Positions 8,510-16,154 of a stretch of 19,739 bases of DNA are shown in pieces (within the stretch, counting starts at the first letter, position 1; the number at the start of each line of letters is the position of its first letter). The position numbers and the translations under genes were made by a program. Under the pieces are notes generated by a model, which worked only from the letters and a program-made list of their open reading frames with translations, searched no databases and was not told the origin of the DNA. Source of the stretch: Davidsoniella eucalypti (lineage: Eukaryota > Ascomycota > Sordariomycetes > Microascales > Ceratocystidaceae); contig RMBW01000249.1 of the NCBI GenBank assembly GCA_004009845.1, positions 1 to 19,739 on the forward strand, read 5' to 3'.

Positions 8510-8774
8510 CAAGCATCCGCTTGCCCCTTTGTCCGAGCATCTGCTCGCTGTATTTACTTCTGTCCAAGCCGTCTGCTTGCCCTCTATTCTGTCCAAGCCG
8601 TCTGCTTGCCCTCTATTCTGTCCAAGCCGTCCGCTTGCCCTCCCTTCTGTCCAAGCCGTCCGCTTGCTTTCCCCTCCTCTTTGTCCAAACACCGTCTCTG
8701 TTTGCCCCTATCTTGTCCAGACTCTGCTTAAAAACAGTCTGCCATCTGTCCAAGCCCCCTCACTGAAAGGCTTG
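8510..8774 (+). repeat. Element C leader: nine tandem hairpins with varying stems
   Basis: Units of 24-34 bp, most starting with TGTCC and ending in C-rich sequence, each hold a small inverted repeat. Hairpins are at 8510-8523, 8534-8547, 8565-8579, 8594-8608, 8623-8637, 8652-8666, 8686-8704, 8718-8741 and 8751-8774. Stem arms are CAAGC/GCTTG (copies 1 and 3-6), CGAGC/GCTCG (copy 2), CAAACA/TGTTTG (copy 7), CAGACT/AGTCTG (copy 8) and CAAGCC/GGCTTG (copy 9). Sequence differs while pairing is kept. The array lies between the primer site and gag ATG. Confidence 0.85.
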
Positions 8775-8818
8775 CCCCTACCCGTCCGCTTGTTAACCCC
8801 TCGCGCCCCTAAGTCACC

Positions 8819-10615
8819 ATGTCTGACCTTATCTTCCTGTTCCTGGTCATTATGGCCTCCCTGATTTGCTCCGCCCTCGCCGGCTACTACGAAATCTTCC
8901 TAGACCTCAAACAGTATCTCGCCCTGGCCCGCGTCCACCTCTTGGACCCCAGCCAGGAACCCCCTGAGGGTTACACTCTGTCGGCTGTAGGCCTACCCGA
9001 GGACCGCCCTTGGAGTAGACCAGGCTGGTGCTACTTGGCACTGTTCAAACGCAAGGAACGTGCCCGTCTCGCAGCCACCCTAGGCTTCTGCCCTGCCTCT
9101 CGTGACATCCTCAGTCACAGCCAGCACTTTCACAGCCACTTAGGCCATCTGTCCTTCACCAGCGGTTTTGTCGGCCACGTCCACATCGGCCAAGCACGTA
9201 CGCGTCAGGAACGCGTTGCACGCACCTCGCTCCGTCCTTCCCTCCTCAAGTCACCTTTCATGGGCCTACCTCGCACCCCCACGAGAACTCGCTCCAAGGC
9301 CAAGGAAACCACCGAGCAACTGATCTCCACTGAGACAACCCACGCGCGCACCTTGAGCCGAGTAACCACCTCTCGCAACCCGCTACCCTTGGATGACGAA
9401 GACGACGCAAGTGATAACCCTTCCGATACCTCTGACCTAGCTCGTCTGGCTGAAAGCATGAGGCCCCGCGACACCTACCCTGAATCTGACCGCGGTCGCC
9501 AACCCTCGCGTGAAGCCGACCGTCTGGACTCCCTGCAATCTGATATGGTAGAAATGAAGTCCATGATGAATCGACTCGGTCAAATGTTGTTTGCCAAAGA
9601 ACGTCATGATACTACCGCTCCTCCGCTACCGCCTGCCCCTGCTCCTCAGCCATTACTCGCCTCTTCCAGCCAAACCCTACCCCGTCAGGTCCAGCCTCTA
9701 CTCAGCGAATTCAGCGGCTTGCACTCTGACTACGAGATCTGGAGAAGGCTAGCAACGAACAAAATGTTGATCGATGGAGCAGCCCTAGGCGGTGAACTCT
9801 CGAAGGCAGTCTACCTGTACGGCCGCTTGGGCGCAACCACACAAGCCAAGTTGAACGTCTTTTTCGACTCTATCGGCCAACGTTCCAGACCCTACGACCT
9901 GCTGCTGGAGAAACTTGATGATATGTTCCGGTCGCGTGAACGGCTCACCAACGCGCGCATTGCTTTCTACCAATCCGCCCAAGGAGACAGGGAACCCTTC
10001 AAAGCCTTCCACCTCCGCTTCGAGACTCTGGCCATGGAAGCCGGCATCCACGACGACACCACGCTAATTGACATCCTGCGTTCTGCCATGCGTGACGATC
10101 TGATTGAACGCACCGGATGGGCTTGGGATTCCAACTCATACCACACTATCATCGACAGCCTCTTGAAGCACTTCGACCGCCCCACTGGTAAGCGCCGCGC
10201 TATCGAATCGGCCCCCAAACCTGAGCATACTAAGTCGAGCAACTGGAGAGAGCGGCCCGACCAACAGACCCGTCGGGAGAACCGCCCCCAGCCTGCTGCC
10301 CGTTCGGAGAGACCAAAACTTTCCGAGTCGGAACGACACCGTTTAATGCGTGAAAACGCATGCTTTATCTGTGGGCTCAAGGACCACATTGCACGTCGAT
10401 GCCCACAACGCTCCTCCAAGCCAGGACCCTCGCACAACCAGCTGTCGGTCAACGCCATACGCACAGTGATGCGTGAGGAAATCGCCAGATACGATGAACG
10501 GGCCATGGATCGTGTACTGCCTCCCCCTGACAACACCACCACCACGGTAGCCAAGGTTGAATCAAAGGCGGCGGATAACGGTTCGGAGTACGATCTCATA
10601 GAGTTGGATTTTTAA
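8819..10615 (+). CDS. gag: Gag protein of element C (598 aa, intact)
   Basis: Structural protein that by family knowledge builds the virus-like particle and binds the element RNA. The ATG at 8819 has a good context (gtcaccATGt) and is the first ATG after the leader in this frame. In order: a strongly hydrophobic N-terminus (residues about 4-29, IFLFLVIMASLICSALAG), unusual for Gag; a conserved module PGWCYLALFKRKER (about 68-81) with HFHSHLGHLSF (103-113); an Arg/Ser/acidic linker; a short helix-like stretch (DMVEMKSMMNRLGQMLF); a capsid-like region from about residue 285 (LLSEFSGLHSDYEIW) to about 455; a basic, Gln/Arg-rich stretch; one CCHC knuckle CFICGLKDHIARRC (about 515-528); and an acidic tail ending LIELDF. 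The stop TAA sits in GATTTTTAA, followed by a hairpin and pol 38 nt later in the -1 frame. I do not recognise the N-terminal module. Confidence 0.93.
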   Translation: MSDLIFLFLVIMASLICSALAGYYEIFLDLKQYLALARVHLLDPSQEPPEGYTLSAVGLPEDRPWSRPGWCYLALFKRKERARLAATLGFCPASRDILSHSQHFHSHLGHLSFTSGFVGHVHIGQARTRQERVARTSLRPSLLKSPFMGLPRTPTRTRSKAKETTEQLISTETTHARTLSRVTTSRNPLPLDDEDDASDNPSDTSDLARLAESMRPRDTYPESDRGRQPSREADRLDSLQSDMVEMKSMMNRLGQMLFAKERHDTTAPPLPPAPAPQPLLASSSQTLPRQVQPLLSEFSGLHSDYEIWRRLATNKMLIDGAALGGELSKAVYLYGRLGATTQAKLNVFFDSIGQRSRPYDLLLEKLDDMFRSRERLTNARIAFYQSAQGDREPFKAFHLRFETLAMEAGIHDDTTLIDILRSAMRDDLIERTGWAWDSNSYHTIIDSLLKHFDRPTGKRRAIESAPKPEHTKSSNWRERPDQQTRRENRPQPAARSERPKLSESERHRLMRENACFICGLKDHIARRCPQRSSKPGPSHNQLSVNAIRTVMREEIARYDERAMDRVLPPPDNTTTTVAKVESKAADNGSEYDLIELDF

Positions 10616-10618
10616 GTA

Positions 10619-10641
10619 GTCAGGACAAGTCGCGCCCTGAC
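10619..10641 (+). promoter_or_regulatory. gag-pol intergenic RNA hairpin, element C
   Basis: Arms GTCAGG (10619-10624) and CCTGAC (10636-10641) with loop ACAAGTCGCGC, 3 nt after the gag stop and 12 nt before the pol ATG. A, B and E keep the same position and loop length; A and E have compensated stem changes. It may act in translating pol after gag (inference). Confidence 0.72.
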
Positions 10642-10653
10642 AAGGAGAATACG

Positions 10654-11873
10654 ATGGTGGGTGAGGAAATAGTTAGAACACAGATGGGAGCCAAGGGTTT
10701 ATATTTAGATTTGTCTATAAATGAACTTCCAACGAAAGCTCTCGTCGATAGTGGCTGTCTTTGCCTCGCCGTCGTCCCTCCGCGCCTCCTACCTTACGCC
10801 ACCCAGACCCAGCCCATCGAGCCACGCAAGGTCTCCCTCGCCTCCTCCCAGTCCGACCCACCTGTCATCACTCAGATAGCCCAGTTTACACTACGCCTAC
10901 CTGACCACCACGAGGACATTTGGGCCTACGTCGTCCCCGGCCAAACCGAAGACTTAATACTCGGTCAACGCTGGCTGATTAATCACGATGTGCACCTGCA
11001 CCCGCGCTCTGGACAAATCGAAGTCACTACGGCCGAAGAACTAACGCCGGAAGAGTTCCATAAACTCTGTGACAACGACGACGCCGCTGTATTCCGCATC
11101 ACGTTAGAAGATGTCAACAGGGCGCTGGAACAGAAGGAACAGGAAAGGCCGCCCTTACCCGAGTGGCTGCAACCTGTAGCGTCCGCATTCGAAGCCAAAG
11201 CCTCTAAGGACCTCCCGCCTCACAGGCCTGGAGTAGACCTGAAGATCGAACTGCTTGAAGGGAAAACGTTACCTGTGCAATCACTCTACCCGCTGTCGCG
11301 TGCTGAACTGTTGGTGATGCAAAAGACTTTGACTGAACTACTGGGGACAAGATGGATAAAGGATACAAAATCTGAAGTGGGCTCTCCCGTCCTATTTGTA
11401 AAGAAACCTGGAGGTGGAATTCGCTTCTGTGTGGACTACCGCGCAGTTAACGCCATCTCCAAGAAGGACTCTTACCCACTGCCCCTTATCCACGACACCC
11501 TTCGGCAAATCTCGGCTGCTAAATGGGTCTCCAAGGTCGACGTTATTGCCGCATTCCATCGTATTCGGATTGCCCCTGGTTCTGAGGAGTTAACCGCCTT
11601 TCGGACTCCTCTAGGGGCCTTCGAGTGGAACGTGATCCCCTTTGGCCTGACGAATGCCCCTGCTGCGTTTCAACGCTACATCAACTCGGTCCTCCGAAAG
11701 TGGCTAGGCATCAGCTGCAGCGCCTACATTGACGATGTGGACATCTACTCGAGTGGTACTGAGGAAGAGCACAGGAAGTTAGTGCTCGAAATTGTCCACG
11801 CACTCGATCTCGCCGGCCTGCAACTCGACCTCCGCAAGTGCCAGTTCCTAGCTAAGGAAATCAAGTTCCTCGG
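10654..11873 (+). pseudogene. pol: Element C pol, 5' part (PR and most of RT), split by element D
   Basis: Starts MVGEEIVRTQMGAKGLYLDL at ATG 10654. The protease active site ALVDSGC puts the catalytic Asp at residue 32. RT shows KKPGGGIRFCVDYRAVNAI (about 250-270), IPFGLTNAPAAFQ and the catalytic SAYIDDVDIYS (YIDD at 358-361). The frame is cut at ...LAKEIKFLG by D, which adds VRV and a stop. Taking out D and one copy of CTCGG rejoins the frame exactly to 13296, and the whole pol would then be 1220 codons with no other defect. A and B read GYEELTAFRTP where C has GSEELTAFRTP. The pol frame is open upstream of the ATG to about 10579, so it overlaps the end of gag in the -1 frame. Confidence 0.93.
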
Positions 11874-12053
11874 TGTAAGGGTCTAAGGCCCTGGTTGGTT
11901 TGGCTAAGCTTGATCTAAGCCTATGCAAAACGGTTATAAATAGGGACGTCTTCCCGCCGTTATTCCAACAGATAATAGTCCTTCTCTCCATCGGCCACAA
12001 TCTAATCTCTCCTTTCTAAGATTGTTGGCCTCGTCCCTCCTTAGATCGTCTCA
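11874..12053 (+). repeat. 5' LTR of element D (180 bp)
   Basis: TGTAAGGGTCTAAGG...TTAGATCGTCTCA. It contains an imperfect dyad at 11902-11921 (GGCTAAG/CTAAGCC, one mismatch), TATAAATAGGGAC about 13 nt further on, and ATCGGCCACAA at 11990-12000, the predicted RNA 5' end. The promoter core (ACGGTTATAAATAGGGAC) and following CCCGCCG...TATTCCAACAGATA are shared with the E LTR. Confidence 0.95.
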
Positions 12054-12055
12054 TT

Positions 12056-12066
12056 TTGTGGCCGAT
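12056..12066 (+). promoter_or_regulatory. Primer binding site of element D (co-varied version)
   Basis: TTGTGGCCGAT, 2 nt after the LTR, is the exact reverse complement of ATCGGCCACAA at 11990-12000. Both partners differ from the A/C version at the same three paired positions, keeping all 11 pairs. Confidence 0.85.
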
Positions 12067-12441
12067 CAACCCTTAGATCGTCGACGTTTGACGCGATCAC
12101 CTTTCGTTTTTATGTTTATACCTTCGTTTTGGGTGTTAATTACCCCTCTTTTGGCGCTGTGAAAATGCCTTATCTTTGTTTTACCGTCTACTCTATGTAA
12201 TTGAGCCGACGTTTTCCCCCGGTTTTGCCGTTGCTTACCTAAGTGGAGCTGCCAAGTACCCGTAAAACGATGCAAATCGTCGCGGAAGTAGTACCTCTGT
12301 AACGTCCTCTGAAATTAAGCCGACATTAACCCTGGGATTACGCCCGTTGCTCTGGGAAAATAGAGCCTGATGTAGACCCCTGTCGTCCCGCTAAAATGGA
12401 CCTGTATGAGTGCACACGCCTGTTGAAAGGGTGTCGACCGT

Positions 12442-12881
12442 ACGCCCTGGGAACCGGCCTAGCTAAGTCGTAGTCGAACCGAAATAGACACAGAGTCCCT
12501 CCCCTGCATACACCCCTCCATTGAAGCCAACAGGCCATCTACCCTTGTAACGACCCCGTTAGCCGTGCGCTAAGGTCGCAAGGATTTTCACACCCCTATT
12601 TTTACATTTTTTTAGGGGGTGCATGCACCCCTGTCCGATCTTTTAGGGGGTCAACACGGACCCCCCATCCCACAGAATTGCATCTACCAGGCCCCCCTGG
12701 AAACACTCCGAATGCGCCCGACGGCGCCCCCTTAATTTTTACACCGCCTTTTCAACCATTTTTCCTGCGATAGGCAGGGGGAAATGAAGACACCATGTAC
12801 CCCCAAGACTTCACATACGCCCTGGTATCAAGCCCAGTTAAGTCGTGCACGCCCCGGTAGTAAGCCCGGCTAAGTCGTGAT
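12442..12881 (+). repeat. Three copies of a 32-33 bp repeat inside element D
   Basis: Copies at 12442-12474, 12817-12848 and 12849-12881 (the last two in tandem). All start ACGCCCYGG or a close form and carry TAAGTCGT. Each has a possible 4-bp hairpin with an 8-nt loop: CTGG/CTAG (with one G-T pair), CTGG/CCAG and CCGG/CCGG, so one pair is exchanged between copies 2 and 3. Confidence 0.65.
12591..12665 (+). repeat. G-run/C-run zone with alternative inverted repeats in D
   Basis: GGGGTGCATGCACCCC at 12616-12631 is a perfect 16-bp palindrome. GGGGGTC (12646-12652) pairs with GACCCCC (12659-12665) over a 6-nt loop. CACCCC at 12591-12596 can pair with GGGGTG at 12616-12621, and CACCCC at 12626-12631 with the G-run at 12646-12650. 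These pairings exclude each other, so the RNA could take alternative folds. Confidence 0.6.
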
Positions 12882-13092
12882 CGGAAGAAGAAGGACTAGT
12901 ACCTCTCGTGGTCGGATTGCACCCCCCCTGGGCGTCGCAGATGCAGAATATACACGCCCCCAAGAGTTTCGGGCACGCCAAGGATTAGGCAGGAATTTAT
13001 TGATGTCGCAATATTGGTTTCAGCGTACACGGGTTGTTTTATTGGTATTTGTAATTAGAAAAACATTAGTTAGGTAGTATATTTTTTCTGCC

Positions 13093-13106
13093 GGTGGAGG
13101 GGGAGG
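13093..13106 (+). promoter_or_regulatory. Polypurine tract of element D
   Basis: GGTGGAGGGGGAGG followed by CTAT and then the 3' LTR at 13111. In this family it primes plus-strand DNA synthesis. C has the same arrangement with CTAT between tract and LTR. Confidence 0.75.
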
Positions 13107-13110
13107 CTAT

Positions 13111-13290
13111 TGTAAGGGTCTAAGGCCCTGGTTGGTTTGGCTAAGCTTGATCTAAGCCTATGCAAAACGGTTATAAATAGGGACGTCTTCCCGCCGTTAT
13201 TCCAACAGATAATAGTCCTTCTCTCCATCGGCCACAATCTAATCTCTCCTTTCTAAGATTGTTGGCCTCGTCCCTCCTTAGATCGTCTCA
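13111..13290 (+). repeat. 3' LTR of element D (180 bp)
   Basis: Identical by eye to 11874-12053. It is followed directly by the second CTCGG (13291-13295), after which element C pol resumes. Confidence 0.95.
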
Positions 13291-13295
13291 CTCGG

Positions 13296-15738
13296 CTTCA
13301 TCGTCGGCCCAGGTATTGGCATCAAGGCAGACCCTGAGAAAACCCTTGCGATTCGCAACTGGAATTCTCCCACAACTTTGAAAGGTCTACGTGGTTTCAT
13401 CGGCTTTGTCAACTTCTATCGAGACTTTGTGCCTCGACTGTCTGAAATAATAGCGCCGATGGTAGGGTTAACCAAGAAGGATACCCCCTTTGTCTGGTCC
13501 GACGCATGTGCGCACGCTTTCGCCGAGGTTAAGAGAGCCTTCCTCACTCCCCCTGTTTTGACCCCCTTTGACCCGCTGAGAGAAACGGTATTGACCGCGG
13601 ACTCATCCGGCTACGCCCTGGGAGCAGAATTGTCTCAACGAGGAGATGATGGCCTCATGCACCCCATTGCCTTCCTTTCTCGCAAGCTCACACCCCCCGA
13701 AGCTAACTACCCCATTCACGACAAGGAGATGTTGGCCATCTACTGGTCCATTCGAGAATGGCGCCATTTTCTCCTAGGGGTTGACTTCGTGGTGTGGACC
13801 GACCACCGTAACTTGGAGTACTTTCAGACCAAGAGAACGCTGGCCGAGAGACAACGCCGCTGGGGATATGAGCTTTCGGACTTTAGTTTCTGCCTACGCC
13901 ACCGCCCAGGTACTGAGCAAGTTGTGCCAGACGCCCTGTCTAGAAGGGACCAGGATATGCCAGCCAATGAAAGTGACGACAGGCTGGCCAGTCGCTTCCA
14001 CCAACTCCTCGAGAAGAGTGAGTCAAGCAACGATCTGGTGGTAATCGGCGCAGTTTGGGCTCAGGAGCCTGACAAGGACGCGCCGACTGACGACAAGGCG
14101 ACTAAGGAAGCTGTGACCTCCCCCTTCGCGGACCCCGAGATGACCAGCCTATGGAACCAAGCTCTGACCCAATGCAACCGTTGGTGGTTAGCTCGTAAAC
14201 TAGTACGAGAAGGAGCTCGCTCATTCCCAGCCGACTGGGGTTTGCAATGGCAAATGAGCGAGTGCAAGCTAGACTCGGAAGGTAGACTACGATGGCGTGA
14301 TAGACTTTGGGTCCCTCACCACGAACCCCTGAGGACCAGAATCATCCAGCAAATTCACGACTCTACCCTCGCAGGCCACCCCGGCAGAGCAATCACCCGT
14401 GACTTAGTTTCGCGCGAGTATGCCTGGCCTGGCCTAACCAACGATGTCCGACAATTCGTGTCGAATTGCTCTTCTTGTGGAAAAAGCAAGATTTGGCGAG
14501 AACAGAAGCGCGGCCTCTTGAAACCCCTGCCAGTACCGTCCAGACCTTGGTCTGAACTGGCCATGGACTTTATCGGCCCATTACCCCCTTCTGCTGGTTA
14601 CACTTCTATTCTAGGAGTCACCGACCGCCTGTCGAAGTCGCAAATCCTGATCCCCATGAAGGCCATTACCGCACAAGCCACTGCTGAAGCCCTGCTGATT
14701 CACGTCTTTTCCCACCACGGCTTCCCCCTTGCAATCGTTTCCGACAGAGGGCCTCAATTTGCTCAGCTGTTTTGGGGCGAAGTATGCCGTCGCTTTGGTA
14801 TTCAACGCCGCCTATCTACTGCTTTCCACCCCCAGACTGATGGTAATCAGGAGCGCAGTAATCAGGAGATTGAAACGTACTTGCGCAATTTCTGTTCCTT
14901 CGCACAGGACGACTGGGCCTCACTACTGCCCCAAGCGCAATTGGCCCTCAACAACCGCATTTCCTCAACCACTGGCCTCTCCCCTTTCTTCACCACTCAT
15001 GGTTTCAACGTGGACATTATTGAGCCCGCCGTTCAAGGTCCCCCTGCCTCTGACAAATCTCCTGTTTGTGGTGCCCAGGAATGGCTGTCCAAACTAAGCG
15101 ACGCAACCCAATTCGCGATCGTAGCTATGGCTGCCACCCAGGAACACCAGGAAACCAGCGCCAACCGTCTCCGTCAACCATCCGAGAGTTTCAGAGTGGG
15201 AGATAAGGTATACCTCAACACGAAGAACCTGACCACGGAGAGACCGTCCAAGAAGTTAGACTGGTTGGCCAGACTGTACACAGTCCTAGAGGTTACAGGC
15301 ACTCACAACGTACGATTGAACGTGCCCACAGGCATCCATCCTGTTTTCCACGTAAGCCTAATCCGCCGAGCTCCCAACAACCCCTTACCCTCGCAGGAAG
15401 TACCTGATGATGAGCCCGCGGCTATCACGGCTAGGGAAGCACTTGAAGACGACTCTGTGGAAACGGGCGAGTACAGAGTGGAAGCAATCGTCAAGCAACG
15501 TACCCGCCATGGACACACGCAAGCCTTGGTCAAATGGAAAGGTTACCAAGATGCTACCTGGGAACCATTGGAACATGTGAAGGACACTGCAGCATGGTTG
15601 GTCTTCACGGAGAAGACGAAAAAGAATTGGAACGTGACCCTCCAATCCCTTTACACTGCCTGGTTGCTACCAGAGGATGGCCCCGAGAAGGACCATGGTA
15701 CGAGTATGGACACACGCAGTCCACTGATGGTAGGCTAA
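13296..15738 (+). pseudogene. pol: Element C pol, 3' part (RT end, RNase H, integrase, chromodomain)
   Basis: Continues pol after D (FIVGPGIGIKADPEKTLAI...), in frame with 11873. Residue numbers count through the split gene. RNase H: Asp about 509 in VLTADSSGYALG, Glu about 551 in HDKEMLAIYW, Asp about 576 in WTDHRNLEYF. Integrase: zinc-binding HDSTLAGHPGRA (about 761) with NCSSCGKSK (about 798), core Asp about 831 (AMDFIGPLP), Asp about 890 (IVSDRGPQF) and Glu about 926 (GNQERSNQE), giving DD35E spacing. A GPY/F-like module follows (LEVTGTHNVRLNVPTGIHPV, then FHVSLIRRAP). A chromodomain of about 45 residues starts near 1133 with EYRVEAIVKQ and contains VKWKGYQDATWEPLEHV, with the aromatic Y, W, W positions present. 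By family knowledge chromodomains steer integration to marked chromatin. The stop is at 15736-15738. Confidence 0.94.
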
Positions 15739-15973
15739 GGCAGCAATATTGGCTGCACCACCTTGGTCACCTGCACACCCGAGCGTCTGCAGGATAAGAT
15801 TGCTGACCTATTTTGGAGTTATTTCTGTTTCTGGAGTTATTTCTGTTTTTTGGATATCGAGTACCAAGGTACTATACGGTCTTAAGTTTGTATACACCAT
15901 GCTACAGGGGTGTTTTTTGTATGTTTAGACGTAAAATTAGTGTAATTTTTCTGCCGATGGGGGGGGAGACTAT
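15739..15973 (+). other. Element C 3' untranslated region with polypurine tract
   Basis: About 235 bp with no gene. It contains a 16-bp direct repeat GGAGTTATTTCTGTTT at 15815-15830 and 15833-15848. The polypurine tract GGGGGGGGAGA at 15959-15969 is followed by CTAT and the 3' LTR. Confidence 0.75.
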
Positions 15974-16154
15974 TGTAAGAGACTAAGGCCTAGTAAGGTT
16001 AGCCAAGGCATTCCTTGTCAGTACTAGAATCGGCTATAAGTAGGGACCTATTCCCGCCGATTATTAGTCTTAGTTTCTCTTTCTCCTTCATCGGTCTCAA
16101 TCGAATCATTCTTTTACGACCAGTTTTCTTCGCAACTCCTCGTATATCGTCTCA
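15974..16154 (+). repeat. 3' LTR of element C (181 bp)
   Basis: Identical by eye to 8299-8479, and followed by the right copy of the duplication GTTCT (16155-16159). Confidence 0.95.

Larger units (their letters stand above)
12067..13092 (+). other. Internal region of element D: non-coding, rich in inverted repeats
   Basis: No convincing open reading frame: the longest frames are under about 70 codons and resemble nothing else in the window. A 32-33 bp repeat occurs three times (see separate entry), and a G-run/C-run zone lies near 12590-12666. A small hairpin (GATCG/CGATC at 12076-12098) follows the primer site. The stretches 12800-12823 and 12955-12978 are also imperfect copies of each other (CCCCAAGACTTC...ACGCC and CCCCAAGAGTTTC...ACGCC). 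It most likely works as RNA, for packaging or priming, not as a gene. Confidence 0.65.
11874..13290 (+). mobile_element. Element D: non-autonomous LTR retrotransposon (1417 bp)
   Basis: Two identical 180-bp LTRs (11874-12053 and 13111-13290) flank 1057 bp of internal DNA with no gag, protease, RT or integrase coding capacity. It has a primer site complementary to its own LTR, a polypurine tract, and a 5-bp target duplication CTCGG (11869-11873 and 13291-13295). Its last internal bases (TTTTTTCTGCCGGTGGAGG) closely match those of C (ATTTTTCTGCCGATGGGGG). It resembles TRIM/LARD-type elements mobilised by proteins of a related autonomous copy; that dependence is inference. Identical LTRs mean a recent insertion, after C. 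Confidence 0.92.
8299..16154 (+). mobile_element. Element C: full-length Ty3/gypsy chromovirus, carrying element D
   Basis: A complete element of about 6.4 kb once D is taken out. It has two LTRs that look identical over 181 bp, a self-complementary primer site, hairpin leader, intact gag, intergenic hairpin, pol in frame across the D insertion, polypurine tract, and a GTTCT target duplication. It was probably autonomous until D inserted into the RT region. It lies in gag of element B, in the opposite orientation. Confidence 0.95.

Noticed and set aside
12066..12538. Short minus-strand frames inside element D
   Set aside because: Under 70 codons, no similarity to the other elements or recognisable motifs, and lying in a region dominated by inverted repeats.
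13378..15738. Separate integrase gene starting downstream of D
   Set aside because: Homology to RT extends upstream to 13296 and is in frame with the part before D, so this is the second half of the split pol of C.
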